Program-made: the position numbers and the translations under genes | Notes under the pieces: generated by a model | The model's database searches: none | What the model saw: the letters and a program-made list of their open reading frames with translations, nothing else | Told to the model about the DNA's origin: nothing | NCBI GenBank assembly: GCA_018343915.1 | Contig: JABRWF010000007.1 | Location: 1,240,001 to 1,304,000 of the forward strand | Length of the DNA: 64,000 nucleotides | Source: Agroathelia rolfsii | Lineage: Eukaryota; Basidiomycota; Agaricomycetes; Amylocorticiales; Amylocorticiaceae | Direction: 5' to 3' | Shown here: piece by piece, positions 34,967 through 47,453 of the stretch | Layout: each line of letters begins with the position of its first letter | How positions within the stretch are numbered: the stretch's first letter is position 1

Positions 34967-36784
34967 ATGAATTTTGTAGGTATACTCGAATATCAATACA
35001 TACTTCTTGATTGATTGATTTTTTTTAAAACAGTTTGGAAATCAAGACCCGGCTGGTGGCTTCTTTACCCAACTGTTAGTAGTAATAGTAGTCGGTCCAA
35101 GATCTACTTCCTTCCCTAACAGATCGTATATTTTCGCAACACAGAGGGATGAATCCTCTCAATCCAGGCGGCATGCCACCTCTACGAAGGGCCAACCCAA
35201 GGAGCTACGATGAATACATGAAAGCATATAGCATGGCTATGCTACCCGGCCGTGAACGCGAGAACGTTTCTTACGGAGGAAAGGGTATGCCTTTGATTCT
35301 CGCGGGCCTAGGTGACGTACAGCTCTAACAATGTGCAGTTATCATGCCTCCCTCTGCTCTTGCAGCTCTTACCAATCTCGATCTCGAAAGTCCATGGATG
35401 TTCAAGCTTCGCAATCCCACCAACCCCGCCGCTCAGACTCATTGCGGTGTGCTCGAATTCATCGCCGAAGAGGGCTGTGTACATCTTCCCTACTGGATGA
35501 TGAAATCTTTACGCTTGAACGAAGGCGATCCTATTCGCATCACAGGAACTGAGCTACCCAAGGGCAAACTCGTCAAGCTGCAAGCCCAATCCGTACACTT
35601 TTTGGAAATATCGGATCATAAAGCAGTGTAAGTTTATAATTGCAGTTGCCAGCGACCTTTTGTATATATCCTAATTTCTCCCTATTTGATAGCCTCGAAC
35701 GTGCTCTCATGAATTTTGCTGCTCTTACCCAAGGCGACATCATCGAAATCTCCTACAACTCCATAGTGTTTGGCCTCCTCGTGATGGAAACTAGCCCAGG
35801 CGGTGAAGGAATCAACGTCATCGATACCGACCTTGAAGTTGACTTTGCCCCACCTGTCGGCTATGTCGAGCCCGAACGTCCCAAGCCAGCGCCACCATCC
35901 ACGATGGCGTCAAAGCTCGGGATAGACACTACCTCATCGACACCTGGATCCTCGCGCCCTGCTTCGGCGCTTGGAGGTGGTTTTTCGGGTGCCAAAACTG
36001 GTGCTACAGTTGTCAGTAAGGGTGGCGATCAATGGGAGAGTTTCAAGGGGCAGGGTCAAACCCTCGGTGGGCGCAGGACCAAGGGCAAAGGCATATCTCA
36101 TCGACCGGCTGAACAAGTTGCTGAGGGCAGTAAGATCATCCGAACCAAGTAGGCCAAGCGAACACATTGTGCTTCTTGAGAACATACTGATCATGATCTG
36201 TGCTTACAGCCAACACAAGATTGTGTCGAATGATACTCTCCAGTCGGATAAGAAAGTCCCGGCACCTTTGAGACTGCCGTTTGGCAAACTCTTCTTTGGC
36301 TTCTCTGTTGCGGAGTACCAGCCTCCTCCCGAATCTTCTTCGAGTGATGCTCCGGATGCTGCTCAGGTACATTCTCTTTTCATGTCTCATAATCTTACGC
36401 TAACCACATTGACTCTTTTAGCCAACCTTTTCCGGGGCCGGCAACTCCCTTACAGGAAAGAAGCTATCCGCACCCGCCTCATCATCGTCCACCGGGAAAG
36501 GAAAACAGAAGGAAGAGAAACCGGAAAAATCTTGGGGTGCGGGACAAACGCTCTCCTCGCGTCCTTCGGCCTCTGCAGCCTCCGGATCCGGGGCTGGATC
36601 TTCACCCCCATCTTCGCGTGCGGCTAGGGGAAGAAGCCCGCCGCGGCGTGCTACAGGCGCAGGAGGAGCTTCTGTACCGTCTGTTCCTGTGCGGCGACAG
36701 GCACCAACGAAGAAGGAGAGGAGCCCGACGCCAGATTGGGGTGTCGATTCTGATGAAGATGTCATCATGATTGATAGTGATTAG
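34967..36784 (+). CDS. UFD1: Ubiquitin fusion degradation protein 1
   Basis: With Npl4 it recruits Cdc48/p97 to ubiquitinated substrates, for example in ER-associated degradation. The N-terminus is split over tiny exons: 34967-34975 (MNF), 35034-35074, then 35145 onward, joining as MNFFGNQDPAGGFFTQLGMN. The double-psi barrel region shows RSYDEYMKAYSMAML, THCGVLEFIAEEGCVHLPYW, LKSLRL-type turns, AVLERALMNFAALTQGDIIE and VDFAPPVGYVEPE. Two short FxGxGxxL-like boxes, SFKGQGQTLGGR and SWGAGQTLSSR, match the SHP segments that bind Cdc48. LPFGKLFFGF is the conserved C-terminal element. The acidic end VDSDEDVIMIDSD is fungal-like. A shorter form from 35151 is possible if the first exons are wrong. 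Confidence 0.93.
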
Positions 36785-37243
36785 CATGCCTCTTTCGAGG
36801 CCCCATTTGCGGGTCCTCCCAGCATCTTGAGTGAAGCGGAGGGGCGCTACTGCTGTGTATAAGATCATAAATTGTATTAGTAGGAACGCTTGTTGACAAT
36901 ATATACTTATAGACATATTCAATTCATGAACATAAGAATACGAATACTGATTTGTGCTTCTCTTTAGATATCGTGACGTGACCAGTAGTCGAGAAATTTG
37001 CCACGCACAATTAGACCTGCTTCGAGTTTTCATGGCAATTGGTATTGCATGAACGTTACTGGTTAGATGAGTCAAGCTATAACAGTTGCTATAAGACAAT
37101 TGATGAGAACTAAAACAGCAAGAGCGACATGAGTGAAGTTGAGGAAATGTGCTGACAGTTGACTGTTTTCAAGAGTCTTTACAGAGAAGGTAGATATCAC
37201 AAGTACAGATACACCATGGTAATGAAAAGTAACATCCGTGTAT
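36785..37243. other. Convergent intergenic region
   Basis: 3' flanks of UFD1 and NMT1. No gene supported. Confidence 0.5.
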
Positions 37244-39379
37244 TTAGAGCATTACTACACCAACACCTTTGCCAGCACTCTGGCCACCAACAGCACTGAT
37301 TCCAGCCAGTGGTGCAGTTCGCCAGTTGTAAAGATAAAAGTTGAGAAGACCGTCTCCTTGGCCAAACTAAACGCAATTTCCGTGAGTATTCTGCAAAACC
37401 GGAGGTTTGACGAAGAAAGAAAAAATCATTTGCCTTGAGATCCTGGAGGAAGGAGAAGTTGTCCATCAGCGTCAACGCGTTGAACACATCAAACTTCGCT
37501 TGGCTTGCGACGATAAGCGCGTCTTCGATCAAATCATTTAGATGATTCTTGAGACGACCATCTTCCTCTGCCTGGGGCTCGAAGGCGACATCGCTGGCAT
37601 AGTAGAAGAGATATGCAGCATCTAAGAGGTCATACTTGGGGTTTTGAATAATGGTAGAGGGAAGCGAGTAGAATGAGAAAAAGTCGGTGATGCGATGAGT
37701 TGTAGGATTCTGATAGGATGAAGCGGACAAGGATTAACAATCATGCAAAAAACGACATGTTAAGAAGGCCCGTACCTCTACAACGTAAGTCCAGACAACC
37801 TGTCCCTCACGCCTACCATCCACTATCGGACCTTTACCCAATCCACTCGTGAACTGATGCTTGATTTCATCGATGGACATGACAGGACTCATATCGAACC
37901 TCCGCATATAGCGTGTGAACAACTCGGCCACTTGGGGGATATCCTTCATCTCTATCTCCCTCAGGCCCTGGGAAGCCAGCTTGGGTGTGGTGGCAACCTT
38001 GTTGAGCTTTATCATGCGTGCAAGGGTTTGGTTGCGCGGAACATAAGCGAAGCGGACGTCCACCAGTTTGGGAACATTTAGCAGACGATGGTAGTATCTA
38101 TTTATGATCAAGGTATTCAGTAAACCAAAAAAGATTATGAAGGGGAATAAGTCTGACCTGCATGCGGAAATCGGTGTTGGAATGAGGACGCCAGCGGTAT
38201 AGATGGCTTGGAAGATCCCTTTGAGATTGCACTGCCTTGTAACTTCCTTGATTAGCAGAGGTGCTAGGCGCTTTGAGCGCAGTTTCTTATGTACGCAGAG
38301 GTAGTTAATTTCGCATGAATGGAAGGTGCTTGAAATAGGTAAATCATCTGGGGAATATCGAGTGAGTATCACTGATGTACTCACTTTCCTCGCACACGCA
38401 GTGTCAGAGGAACACCAGCAATGAAACCCACGAGTTTCTTGTTGCTCTTAACACGGACCCCCACATGCCATTCTTTAAGATAACCGGGAGGCATGAGTGC
38501 CCTGAATTTCTACCTTGTGAATATCGAGGAGACAATTTGTAAAGTAAAAACATTACCATTGTAGAAACTCGGCAGAGTATTTGAATCGGAATGTAGCTCC
38601 GTCATCTTCGATGTAATTCAACGACAATAACTCATAAACTTCCTTGTTCTGGGAAAGGATGAGCTGCAATCATGCTCAATAGGGGAAAGATCTAGACCTC
38701 TGCAGGATTTGCCATATCAACCGTACACCATTCAAAATCTTTATGAAGCGGGTAGGGATCCTGCTTGACCTCTTCAGGGGGTAAAGAGGGTTCGATGTAT
38801 CCATCGCTTTCAGGCGGTCCCTCGCCTATAAGAAAATATTCAGTTCAGATATAAACCAAGTCATACGGGAGCATATACCCAGCTGAGGAACTGGTTGTGT
38901 AGACCAGAACTGCAGAGATCAGCATATGTGAGATCCATATCGCATAGACTTATGGTCCAAGGTTTATTCACCTTGTGTTCGCCAAGATCCTTTTTGCCAC
39001 GTCCAGCAAGACCAGCCTTGCCCTTGACCACATCCATGATCTTCAGCTGTTCCAATGCAGCCCGGACGCTCTCCTCATCCGCTTCCACGGCCCCAGGACC
39101 ATGTTCCTGCTTGACACGCTCAAGGACGTGATCAACAAGCTCCTGAGGGATTTCGCTTTTACCCTTTAGCGCATTGAGCACCTTAGCAGCCTTGGACTTT
39201 TTCTTTTTCTTTTTCTTTTTCTGAGAGCTCGAGGCGTTATGCTGATCCTCAGGCGCAGCGGCACCAGTCTCGTGCTCATCTTCAGAGCTGGACTCGCCTT
39301 CGATATCCTCAGCAGCAGCTTCTGCCCTGGCAGCGTCGATAATGTCTGATATTTGTCCTTGTTGCGAAGATGAGGCCAT
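37244..39379 (-). CDS. NMT1: Glycylpeptide N-tetradecanoyltransferase (N-myristoyltransferase)
   Basis: Transfers myristate from myristoyl-CoA to the N-terminal Gly of target proteins in the cytosol. The start is [20 protein letters not shown], followed by an acidic stretch and an eight-Lys block that would suit ribosome binding. Conserved pieces: [111 protein letters not shown] and the ending GVGVVML, whose terminal carboxylate acts as the catalytic base in the family. About seven or eight exons. The full set of motifs indicates a working gene. Confidence 0.96.
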
Positions 39380-39664
39380 GATTCCTGCGAGAAATGATGC
39401 AATGTAGCGATTGTCTTGGGTTCAAGTTGCAGATACTCACTGTCTTGGAGCAATCGCAAGTTCAGTCTGGGTCGTGACACGCGTGTCGACCATCACTTGC
39501 GTCATGATCTACAGGACAATACTCCTTTGGATCAATTACAATTTTTACTTGTGTCGTTCATAGGATTAATCCCACAACATAAGATCACATATATGGTATA
39601 TTATTAATCTTTGAGTCATTATGTATGTGTAAGTAATGTATCAAGAAATCTACATCGAAAATGA

Positions 39665-41061
39665 TCATGTTTTCTTTAAAGGCAAGCGTCGCCTTCTTTT
39701 GACCCTTTCAGCCAAGTTAGCGAAATCGTAGCTTTCGATGGAGGGAGAGGTATCTGTTTCCTCGCTATCCGCGGCCTTTATTTTTACTTCTGAGACTCGC
39801 CGCTTGCGCCGTGAGTGCGTTGATTGAGTTGGCGTGATAGTCTCGCTAGCTTCAGCGATCTCAGTCGTCTTGATCACGACCTTGGTGGGGCTTGATGAAG
39901 TAGCTGGGAGACCATATAGTGAGAATGATTTCAGATCGGCCGTAAATAGTACCTGGTCAGAAATGATTCTGAGTAAATTCGAAACAATACATGAATGAAG
40001 ATGTCATACCGAATGAGCCCAACCGGCGTAATCACCCCAAACGTTCGCAAGCCGGGTATTTACCTCTTCGTAGAGTCGCGGATTCATCGCCTGTTTGCCG
40101 CTCGTAGATCCACGAAGGCCATAGTGCTTAATTGCAATTTGATGCACATGAGTATCAACCGGCACCACGTCCTTATGATCAAGAGACATTAAAAGAACGC
40201 AATCTGCAACTTTGCGTCCGACACCAATGAACTTCAAAAGTTCGTCTCTCGCCTCGTTCGCTGAGACGTCCCTCAAGGTTTTGAGCCATTCTTCAGCTGG
40301 CTCCCTTGATGAATCGGAAGGCGAGCTAGAACCGTGAGTTTCGACCAGCATAGCTGCAGTGCGTTGAATAAAGTCTGCACGATAGCCGAAACCAAGCGAA
40401 CGCAAGATTGAGCTAACTTCCGGTTTTGCTAAAACCGATGGTGGCGGGAAGGGATGGTATGCCTCTGAAGCCTTAGGATCTCCGGATGGCAATTCCAAAG
40501 ACAGAAGAGGTGGCGAATACTGTTTGCAAAGAGCTTGAACCATTTTCGTTATTCTGGAAATATTGTTATTCGAAGAGCAAATGAATCTATGTTGCCTATC
40601 AGTATCCCTGACGCTGCAAAATGTAAGGTAGCATACGACACGAGATTCTCCCATGGATCCTGTCTGAGCATGCGAATTCCAACAAATCTAGACCTCAGTT
40701 TAGCGAAGACTGGGTCGCGTTTACTCCATTCATCATATAATTTTGGGAGATCAACGTCAAGTTGAAAGTAGTCCCTCAGCCAAGCCAGAGTCTCTGCATC
40801 ATGTGTAGGTCCAGAGGTTACTCCTATCGGAAAGACTGAGCGATACAAGAGTGTGTCAGATGTTTGACGAAGACAGATGACACGGTCGTGCAAGCAGAAT
40901 CTATATTCATGAGAGGAATGGATATCATCTGGTTTTGCATCTGGTAGAGGGTGAGCTGTCCAGCGAAATGACTGGCCACATTTGAGAACAGCTGCGAGAG
41001 AGAGCTGAACAAGAGGGAGTGGCAGCGCGCGAAATCCAGCGGGGATGGTGGCGGGAGCCAT
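39665..41061 (-). CDS. OGG1: 8-oxoguanine DNA glycosylase/AP lyase
   Basis: Removes 8-oxoguanine opposite cytosine in base excision repair. The start at 41061 (MAPATIPAGFRALPL) places VLKCGQSFRW at the family position; an upstream ATG at 41100 would add 13 residues and leave only ~50 bp to NPR2. The N-terminal domain continues to LRQDPWENLVSFICSSNNN. The HhH-GPD core reads FIGVGRKVADCVLLMSLD, with the catalytic Lys in GRKVADC and the Asp in VVPVDTHVHQIA. The tail after NVWGDYAGWAHS is basic and Ser/Thr-rich (RVKRRRRLPLKKT), a likely nuclear localisation signal. Three or four exons. Confidence 0.95.
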
Positions 41062-41151
41062 GAAAAGAGATGTAGCATACGGCGCTTTCAAGTTGCGCAT
41101 TCACCACCACCAGACTTCTACTACATACCTATAGCCAGTCAAACTAATACA
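41062..41151. promoter_or_regulatory. Compact divergent promoter OGG1/NPR2
   Basis: Only 90 bp lie between the two start codons. Both genes must initiate inside or very near this stretch. No site recognised. Confidence 0.45.
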
Positions 41152-43628
41152 ATGCCATCTGACGGAGACTCCTTTCTTCCCCGTATCCAATCTGTCTTTT
41201 ATGCTATTTTCGACATACGACAAGGTCCCAAGCTCGTTTACCAGGTCCCAGAGGGTCTCATAGCCTCAGGATCACTCAACACCAGCGTCCCATATTCTCC
41301 AAGTACACCATCTGCCCAACCTGGCACACCATCCATCGAATTTGATAGTCTCCCATTTATGGGCCGACGTTCTCCCAGTCTGACCGTAGTGACTCCCTTG
41401 CCCACTCAGGCCCTCAAACCAGGCAAGCCCAGCCCGAGATCATTCATCTCACCACCCAAACGTTCTTCATCCACATCTCGCACGCTCTTTCACTTTGATG
41501 AGGTCTCTCGTTATGTTATTCCACCCAGTGCACTTTGTGGGCGTCTCCTCAAATTCGCGACTAAGAGACACCGTGTCGTCGGATTTCCGGTAGAACTTCG
41601 CGGTAATTACCCACGAAATTATTTTAGATACAATCTCTGCTTTGTATTTGAGCGCACTGCAGATTTAAGCTGCTACGAGCCCGTTGTACGGAAGATTGCC
41701 CGTGTACTTACTTCTTGTGAGGTTAGCTTACACTTAAAACGATTTCTCGACAAGAGACAACCGGACGAATGATACTCCTTGTTGTGGTTTCAGGAAGAGT
41801 CCAGTTTTCTGTCTTCCCCAAACACATCGCGGGAAATACACGCCATTTTAGAGCAGCTTTATGAGGACCTCAATTCATATTCTGAAACTTCTATTGCCAT
41901 TGATAGATTCAATTCTATCGAGTTGAAGATATTGCCTTTCTATCCGAATCCACCTCCAGTTAAAGACTGGATGGTCCCTCTTGCTCTTATCAATCTGAAC
42001 AAGCGCATTGAACCTAACTGGGATCTTACCATTGCACAGGTATGCTTTTTATGAATGTATGCGGTATAGTATACCCAATAACACTATCGACATCTTAGGT
42101 TTGCAAATATATTGATGGAATAAACCATGTTAGCCGAATTGCTTACTTGGCTGACTGTGACCTTGAACTTGCCCGAGAAGCTATCGCACATCTTTTGTGG
42201 GTTGAGTTCTTCTCACCTGGAATGGCTTCTGATACTTCGCCAGATATTATCAAGTCATAATGACTATTGATATTTTTCAATACTCCAACATGTATACTCT
42301 GCAGAAGAGTGTCCAGTGGCTAGCTGATGAAGTTCATGTTCGTAAGGAATGTGGACCCTATGTCACTAAGCCTGGTAAGTGTATTAAAGGTCGACGTCGT
42401 TTAGAAACGCTTATACTCCCTTTTTGCAGATTGGCCTATTCCGGACTGGCCAACACTTTTACGCCTGTATTCCCGACTCAAACCGGGAAAGACAGTTTTG
42501 GAATGGATGGATACGCACCATGTGCAAGAACTTGGGTTGGATATTCGACGTTTTACTAGTTTTGGAGTAATCAAGGTTCTTTGCCCTACATTCAATTCAC
42601 GGATTCATCCCTGACCTGTCTTCCAGGGCTTCCTGCGGCGCGTTCATCGTTATCCGATCCTCCTAGAATCGCCCACCGCACCCTCGCCAGACAATACCTT
42701 ATCCTCCAATAATCTGTCTCCGGTTCATCGCAAGCGGGGTAAAAGTCTATCCATGACAGCAGCATCACTAGCCTTGACCGAAGCAGCCTTGTCGTTTTCT
42801 GACCCTGAAAGTACCAACCGCCATCGAGGTAATCGTCTGCCTGAGGTCGCTCCCGTCAATGCAAACGCGCAGATCACATCTCTCGTAAATGAAGTCCCGC
42901 CGCCTGTTCTCAGTGGCGGTGTGGTCACTTCGTCTGATATATCTCCCTTTAGGCCCGTGGGCCATCGCAAGAGTAGTGCAGCGGAACAGGTACTGGAGTC
43001 GCTCAAACAACGGGGGCTGCAAAAAGTACCGATGATGCCGAGTGTTTTGCAGTCCCCTCAGCTGCCAACACTCGTACCAAAGGAAGTATCGACAATCGCA
43101 GCAGCAGCTACACAGCATAGCACACGGAGAAACTCAGTTTTGAGCACATTCGCTTCTTCCGACACCAACTCCGTCTTGTCTTCGACGCGGCCACGTCAAG
43201 GCACTACAAGCTCGACGACGATGGGAACCGTGCCATTGCCATCGAACAATACAATGGCACAGGCGGCCACCACGACAACGACAAATCAAGGCATCTTGCT
43301 TAGCACGCCACCAACACCTACGCTGACTTACCAGCAGCGTCCACGCATACCATCGGAGCAGCTGAACGTAAACATCAAAGACACTACCACTGCCGCCGCC
43401 ATTGAAAGTGGTGTGCAAGGATCCATGCCCGGATCAACATCATCACCTGTCTTGCAACCGTTGTATCCACCCGAATTGGTCTCACTGCTGGACGGTGAAC
43501 ATCACACGGATGAGTTGGCGACTAGGTTCAATGTTGGGTGGCCTATGCTTAGGGAATGGCTGAAGATGATTGGGAATGGGTCGGAAGATGATGATAATTT
43601 TGGGAACGTAGTAATCATATGTCGATGA
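41152..43628 (+). CDS. NPR2: Nitrogen permease regulator 2 (GATOR1/SEACIT subunit)
   Basis: Subunit of the complex that restrains TORC1 when amino acids are scarce, acting at the vacuole. The N-terminal longin-like part reads FLPRIQSVFYAIFDIRQGPK and LVYQVPEG, then an inserted low-complexity loop, then FHFDEVSRYVIPPSALCGRL. Further NPR2 marks: WDLTIAQVCKYIDGINHVSR, YYQTIMTIDIFQYSNMYTL and GFLRRVHRYPIL. A second long disordered stretch (Ser/Thr/Gln-rich, about 230 residues) separates these from a C-terminal winged-helix-like end, LLDGEHHTDELATRFNVGWP and EWLKMIGN. Such insertions are common in basidiomycete versions. Introns lie near 41730, 42050, 42200, 42375 and 42575. Confidence 0.9.
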
Positions 43629-43705
43629 TAACGACAATAGCTGTCCCAAGTAGTATTGATACATGTAATACCACAAAGAAAGTCGGTGGATGTACGTATG
43701 GCGAT

Positions 43706-45209
43706 TCAAGCCAGCGTCCGATTAGTGTTGATGTACCCATTGCCATAGCACGAGAACAGCAACTCTGTGCAGGATGGATCTGAGGGGTCAGCGGGGACAA
43801 TTTTGAATGATGTGCCAAAGAAGTCCTTAACATCCCGCAAGAATTGGATTCTGTGCTAAGAGTTTAACAAAATGTCCGCATCGCTAAATGAATTTACAGG
43901 CAAACTCACGTTCTTGTTGAAGGTTCCCCCATTCGACACCGCCCGACGTCCTCCGAACCGAGGACCATCATGAGCAACACAAGACTCTGGTGCTTTTGGT
44001 CAATGCAGCCCCCACGTCGCACCTCGGAGAGCAAGGCCCGAGAAGCTAAAAGGGCGATATCCTCTGGTGCAACGCCTGGCTGAGAGGTCGCTTCGGCGCA
44101 ATGAAATGCAGAAGTAGTCGACTCTGCGACAAGGCTCAGTGCATATCCGGGAGACCTTTAATAACATATCAGCACCGAGTGTTTGAAGGATTTAGATAAT
44201 GGGAAGAAAAAAAATACGGACTTGCCGCTCTCCTGTCCTTTGTAGACATCAGAGTATAGGTAAATGTCGGGTATGTACCGATTCAAAACCGAGCGAGAAG
44301 CTTCAATCATCCGATTCGAAAACTGTGGGTTGACACGAACAGCATGTCTAGGTTCTTATGTCATCAAGATATGTCAAGCGGTTAAATAACAGTTAAATAT
44401 TCACGCTATGCCTCGTATTCGTTTGATTTTGCCTGCGTCAACGAAGTTGAGTGTCTTAACTTGCTTCACAATAGGGCATATCAATTGGACTTCTCCTCCA
44501 CCATTTGGAGGTGCGCCTCTTCGTTTGACCTGGAAAAATGAAGATAGAGCATGATGAAATCAGAACACAAAGGATGAGAACAGAACATACTCTTAGTTCA
44601 AGGCCCTCTGAAACCCCAAACAGTTGTAAATGTGGCAAAGTTACTGTTCGCAGGAGGTCTACCTGAGAAATGATTGAGAAAGAGAACAGACACTGAAGAC
44701 GATAGGATACCTACAGAAAGATCATTGTCATCGGTTGTAATTCCGCGGATAGTCAAGCTCAGTGGCTTTTTCGAGAATGGTGCCAGCATTAAGACAGGCT
44801 CCAAGAAGTATCCCACAGATCTTGAGAGTGGACATTCGTGGGTTATGGGTCCACCAGAGATGATGCCAGGTTTTAGTAGAACGGCAGTACCTGGTAAGGT
44901 TGTTCACGAGTCATTTTGAATACTTGTGAAGACATTGATGACAGCACACACCAGTTACGGAGATCTCTATGATAGTTCCGTTTGTGACCTTTTCCAGCAG
45001 TCTTAATAGACTGATCTCAAAGTCTGCAGGTGAAAAGGTTACGTGCTGCTGCGAGCATTGTATATGATGAAAAGTAGACCTCGCAATCCAGGGTTTTTGT
45101 CGTTTGATCTGATTTTATCAATTTTTACAGCTTTGCCGCTGAGGATAGAGAGAACCAAACGGTGGCGTATGTATTGATGTCCGCTGAATTGCACGAGCGC
45201 AGACGACAT
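43706..45209 (-). CDS. RCL1: RNA 3'-phosphate cyclase-like protein (18S rRNA processing)
   Basis: Nucleolar factor for early cleavage of pre-18S rRNA at site A2; it belongs to the cyclase fold but is not known as a cyclase. The start ATG is at 45209: MSSALVQFSGHQYIRHRLVL, then DKIRSNDKNPGLRDFEISLL, LLKPGIISGGPITHECPLSR, FSKKPLSLTIRGITTDDNDL, LLRTVTLPHLQLFGVSEGLE, RRGAPPNGGGEVQL, KTLNFVDAGKIKRIRGIA and FFGTSFKIVPADPSDPSCTE, ending YINTNRTLA. About eight exons. The tail is only 77 bp from the end of NPR2. Its first exon has a degraded copy at 47160-47400. Confidence 0.94.
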
Positions 45210-45817
45210 TATTGTCAACTCAAAATTATTCAAGTTACCTTCGAGTTCAGTTACCGTGACTGCAAGGGAGAATTGAAGTGGCTGGTTTGCTTCCGTATGG
45301 CATCTTTCAGAACTACGGCATTCTGTCATTCTGTCATCCAATTTACTCAGTCCGGCGTCATCCGCGTTGCCCTCTCCTGAGTCTCATGTGAGTACCTATG
45401 TGTGCTACTAGTAGAGGATTTTGGAATATTATAGAATGGAATAACCCGCGGCACTGGCCTATACCCAGAAATAAAGGTTGAGTATGTTTTTATGAACTAA
45501 GCAAATTGGAAGTCGATCAATAGATAAGTGTTCTCCTTTCAAGTATCACCGTGATCTGAAGTCCCCAAGTGACTCCCCTTTCTCCTTCTTATCAGCTAAC
45601 TTAAGAAACCATTCTTATGTCTCATCAACTTTTTTCTCGCATTGAAATCAGCATTTCCGATACTATCATATCCGCTCAGATCCAAGTTCATACTACCGCT
45701 TTCAGCTCTTTGCTCTTGCACCTGTATCCCAGTGGTCTTGATTGCAGCCAATCCTGATATTCACCTGAGATCTTGTTAAATCTATCAGAATTAGGTTCTA
45801 CGACGCACAAAAGGGTA

Positions 45818-46150
45818 ATGGAGTTCGAACGCATTGAAGTTATGGATCCTATCCCTCAGTCTTTCGAGAAACGTTATTCTTCTTGGTGGAAATAACTAAA
45901 AGGCCAAGTTTCGTATCTCTTTGATGTATTGCATCAAGAGGAGTTCAATCCCCTTTTTGATAATCAAGATGAAGAGCCTGTAACAGCGAGGGAACAGGTA
46001 CTTCTCTACGCGTGTGATTCCCTGGCAAATCAACATTATTCGCGCATGATATATATCCTGTTTCTATATCAGAAGAAGAAAAACGGCATAGTGAGTTTTT
46101 CGGTTTACGAATCCGACGTCAATAGGCTGTACGAGGTAACGGTAACTTAA
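45818..46150 (+). pseudogene. Unidentified frame with one in-frame TAA
   Basis: From ATG 45818 the frame reads MEFERIEVMDPIPQSFEKRY and SSWWK, then TAA at 45893-45895, then continues open as LKGQVSYLFDVLHQEEFNPL and onward to a stop at 46148. The part after the stop has normal coding-like composition. I do not recognise it. It may be a recently broken gene or a chance frame; a short intron across the stop is possible but I see no good donor and acceptor pair. Confidence 0.25.
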
Positions 46151-47159
46151 CTCGTCATTTGCCGGTAGCCACCTCTTTTAATCATGTTTGGAAACTGATA
46201 CAGATTCATGACGAGGCAACAAGAAACAATAACAACTCGAGCTGTGAGCATAACCAATCTAACATGTTGCAAATCGTAGATAAGCTTTGCCACCAATCAA
46301 CATGAACAAAAACGGACATGATCGCCTTTCGCTCGATATCGAGAAGGATCAGCTTAGACGAACTGTTGGGGATTCTGAATAAGGCATAGCAGCGCCGTAT
46401 GTACTTAGTGTAGATTCCCTTATTGTTTTCTGTCTCTCATCGCGCATACATTGGGGTTTGGGATGCCACGCGAATATTTTGTACATTTTTTATAAATACT
46501 GAACTATTTATTCTAAAATAAAATCGTCGTTCATATTATCTATCCACGTGTGATCTACAACATGAACAAAGACATAAGCCCTTGCAGTTCCTTATCGTCA
46601 TGTCCTGTGAGGACCCGCACCAGTCACTCAGTCGGACCAATATGGCGATGCTACATTGATGGATAGTAACCAAATACGGCCATCTTAGAAGGCTTTGATA
46701 ATGTTTAAACCAGAAACTTCCCCATGATCTTGTGAAGTTAGCCAATTTTTTGAAACAGTTTGTTGCTTGAACACATCTACAGAAGACCTGGAGCCCAGTT
46801 TCTAATTGGATTGAGGCTGCTTATGCTTAATCGATATTATTGAATGTATACATATTTGCCCTCTCTTGATGTCCTCAACCGTATGGGGAACGCGGGGATG
46901 CACCATATCCAGTGGGCTGATACAAAAGGGAGAAGAAATGATGTCGGTTAGCCCAGGCAACGCACTGGCAGCGCGATATTAGATAAATCTACCCATTCAA
47001 GAATACTGGTATCCCAGGTCTTTACGGAGACACCCAATAATGCTAGATAGCTCGAACGGGCGATGCATCAGAGACAGGAATAATTATCAAGGCAATAAGT
47101 ACACAATGCAATCGGCAGCTTGGTAGTCCAGCGCTTTATCGGTTTGGTTTTACTTATTT

Positions 47160-47400
47160 CTATAGCCAATGTACTAAAGTATGATAGGACGAGACGATAG
47201 CTTGTGTATTGATGTCCACCGAACTGGATGAACCTAGACGACATATTACATGTACGTAATTATCAGCTTGAAGGAATGAATGAAGGGATCCGTTTCGTGT
47301 GGCTTCTTTGTGAATGACATGCATGACATTCTGACATTTTGTCATCACATCCGCGTCATCCTCTTCTCGTGTAATCCTCACTGCACTTAGCTGAGGCCGC
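47160..47400 (-). pseudogene. Truncated copy of the RCL1 5' end
   Basis: On the minus strand an ATG at 47244 opens MSSRFIQFGGHQYTSYRLVL, which matches the RCL1 start MSSALVQFSGHQYIRHRLVL at about 13 of 20 residues and roughly three quarters of bases. The leader also resembles that of RCL1 (cattctgacattttgtcatc against cattctgtcattctgtcatc, then cgcgtcatcc against gcgtcatccg). The match stops after about 25 codons, and no later RCL1 exon follows. Confidence 0.75.
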
Positions 47401-47453
47401 TCGTCTTTATCAGCCATACAGAAACCTTCCATCTCAGCTAGAGATCCACGGCT

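Larger units (their letters stand above)
45210..47453. other. Divergent gap between RCL1 and UBA3
   Basis: 2.2 kb without an intact gene. It contains an interrupted open frame (45818-46150) and a truncated copy of the RCL1 5' end (47160-47400), plus the promoters of RCL1 and UBA3. Confidence 0.6.

Noticed and set aside
42725..43418. Minus-strand frames opposite NPR2
   Set aside because: Mirror of the Ser/Thr-rich disordered stretch of NPR2; no independent evidence.
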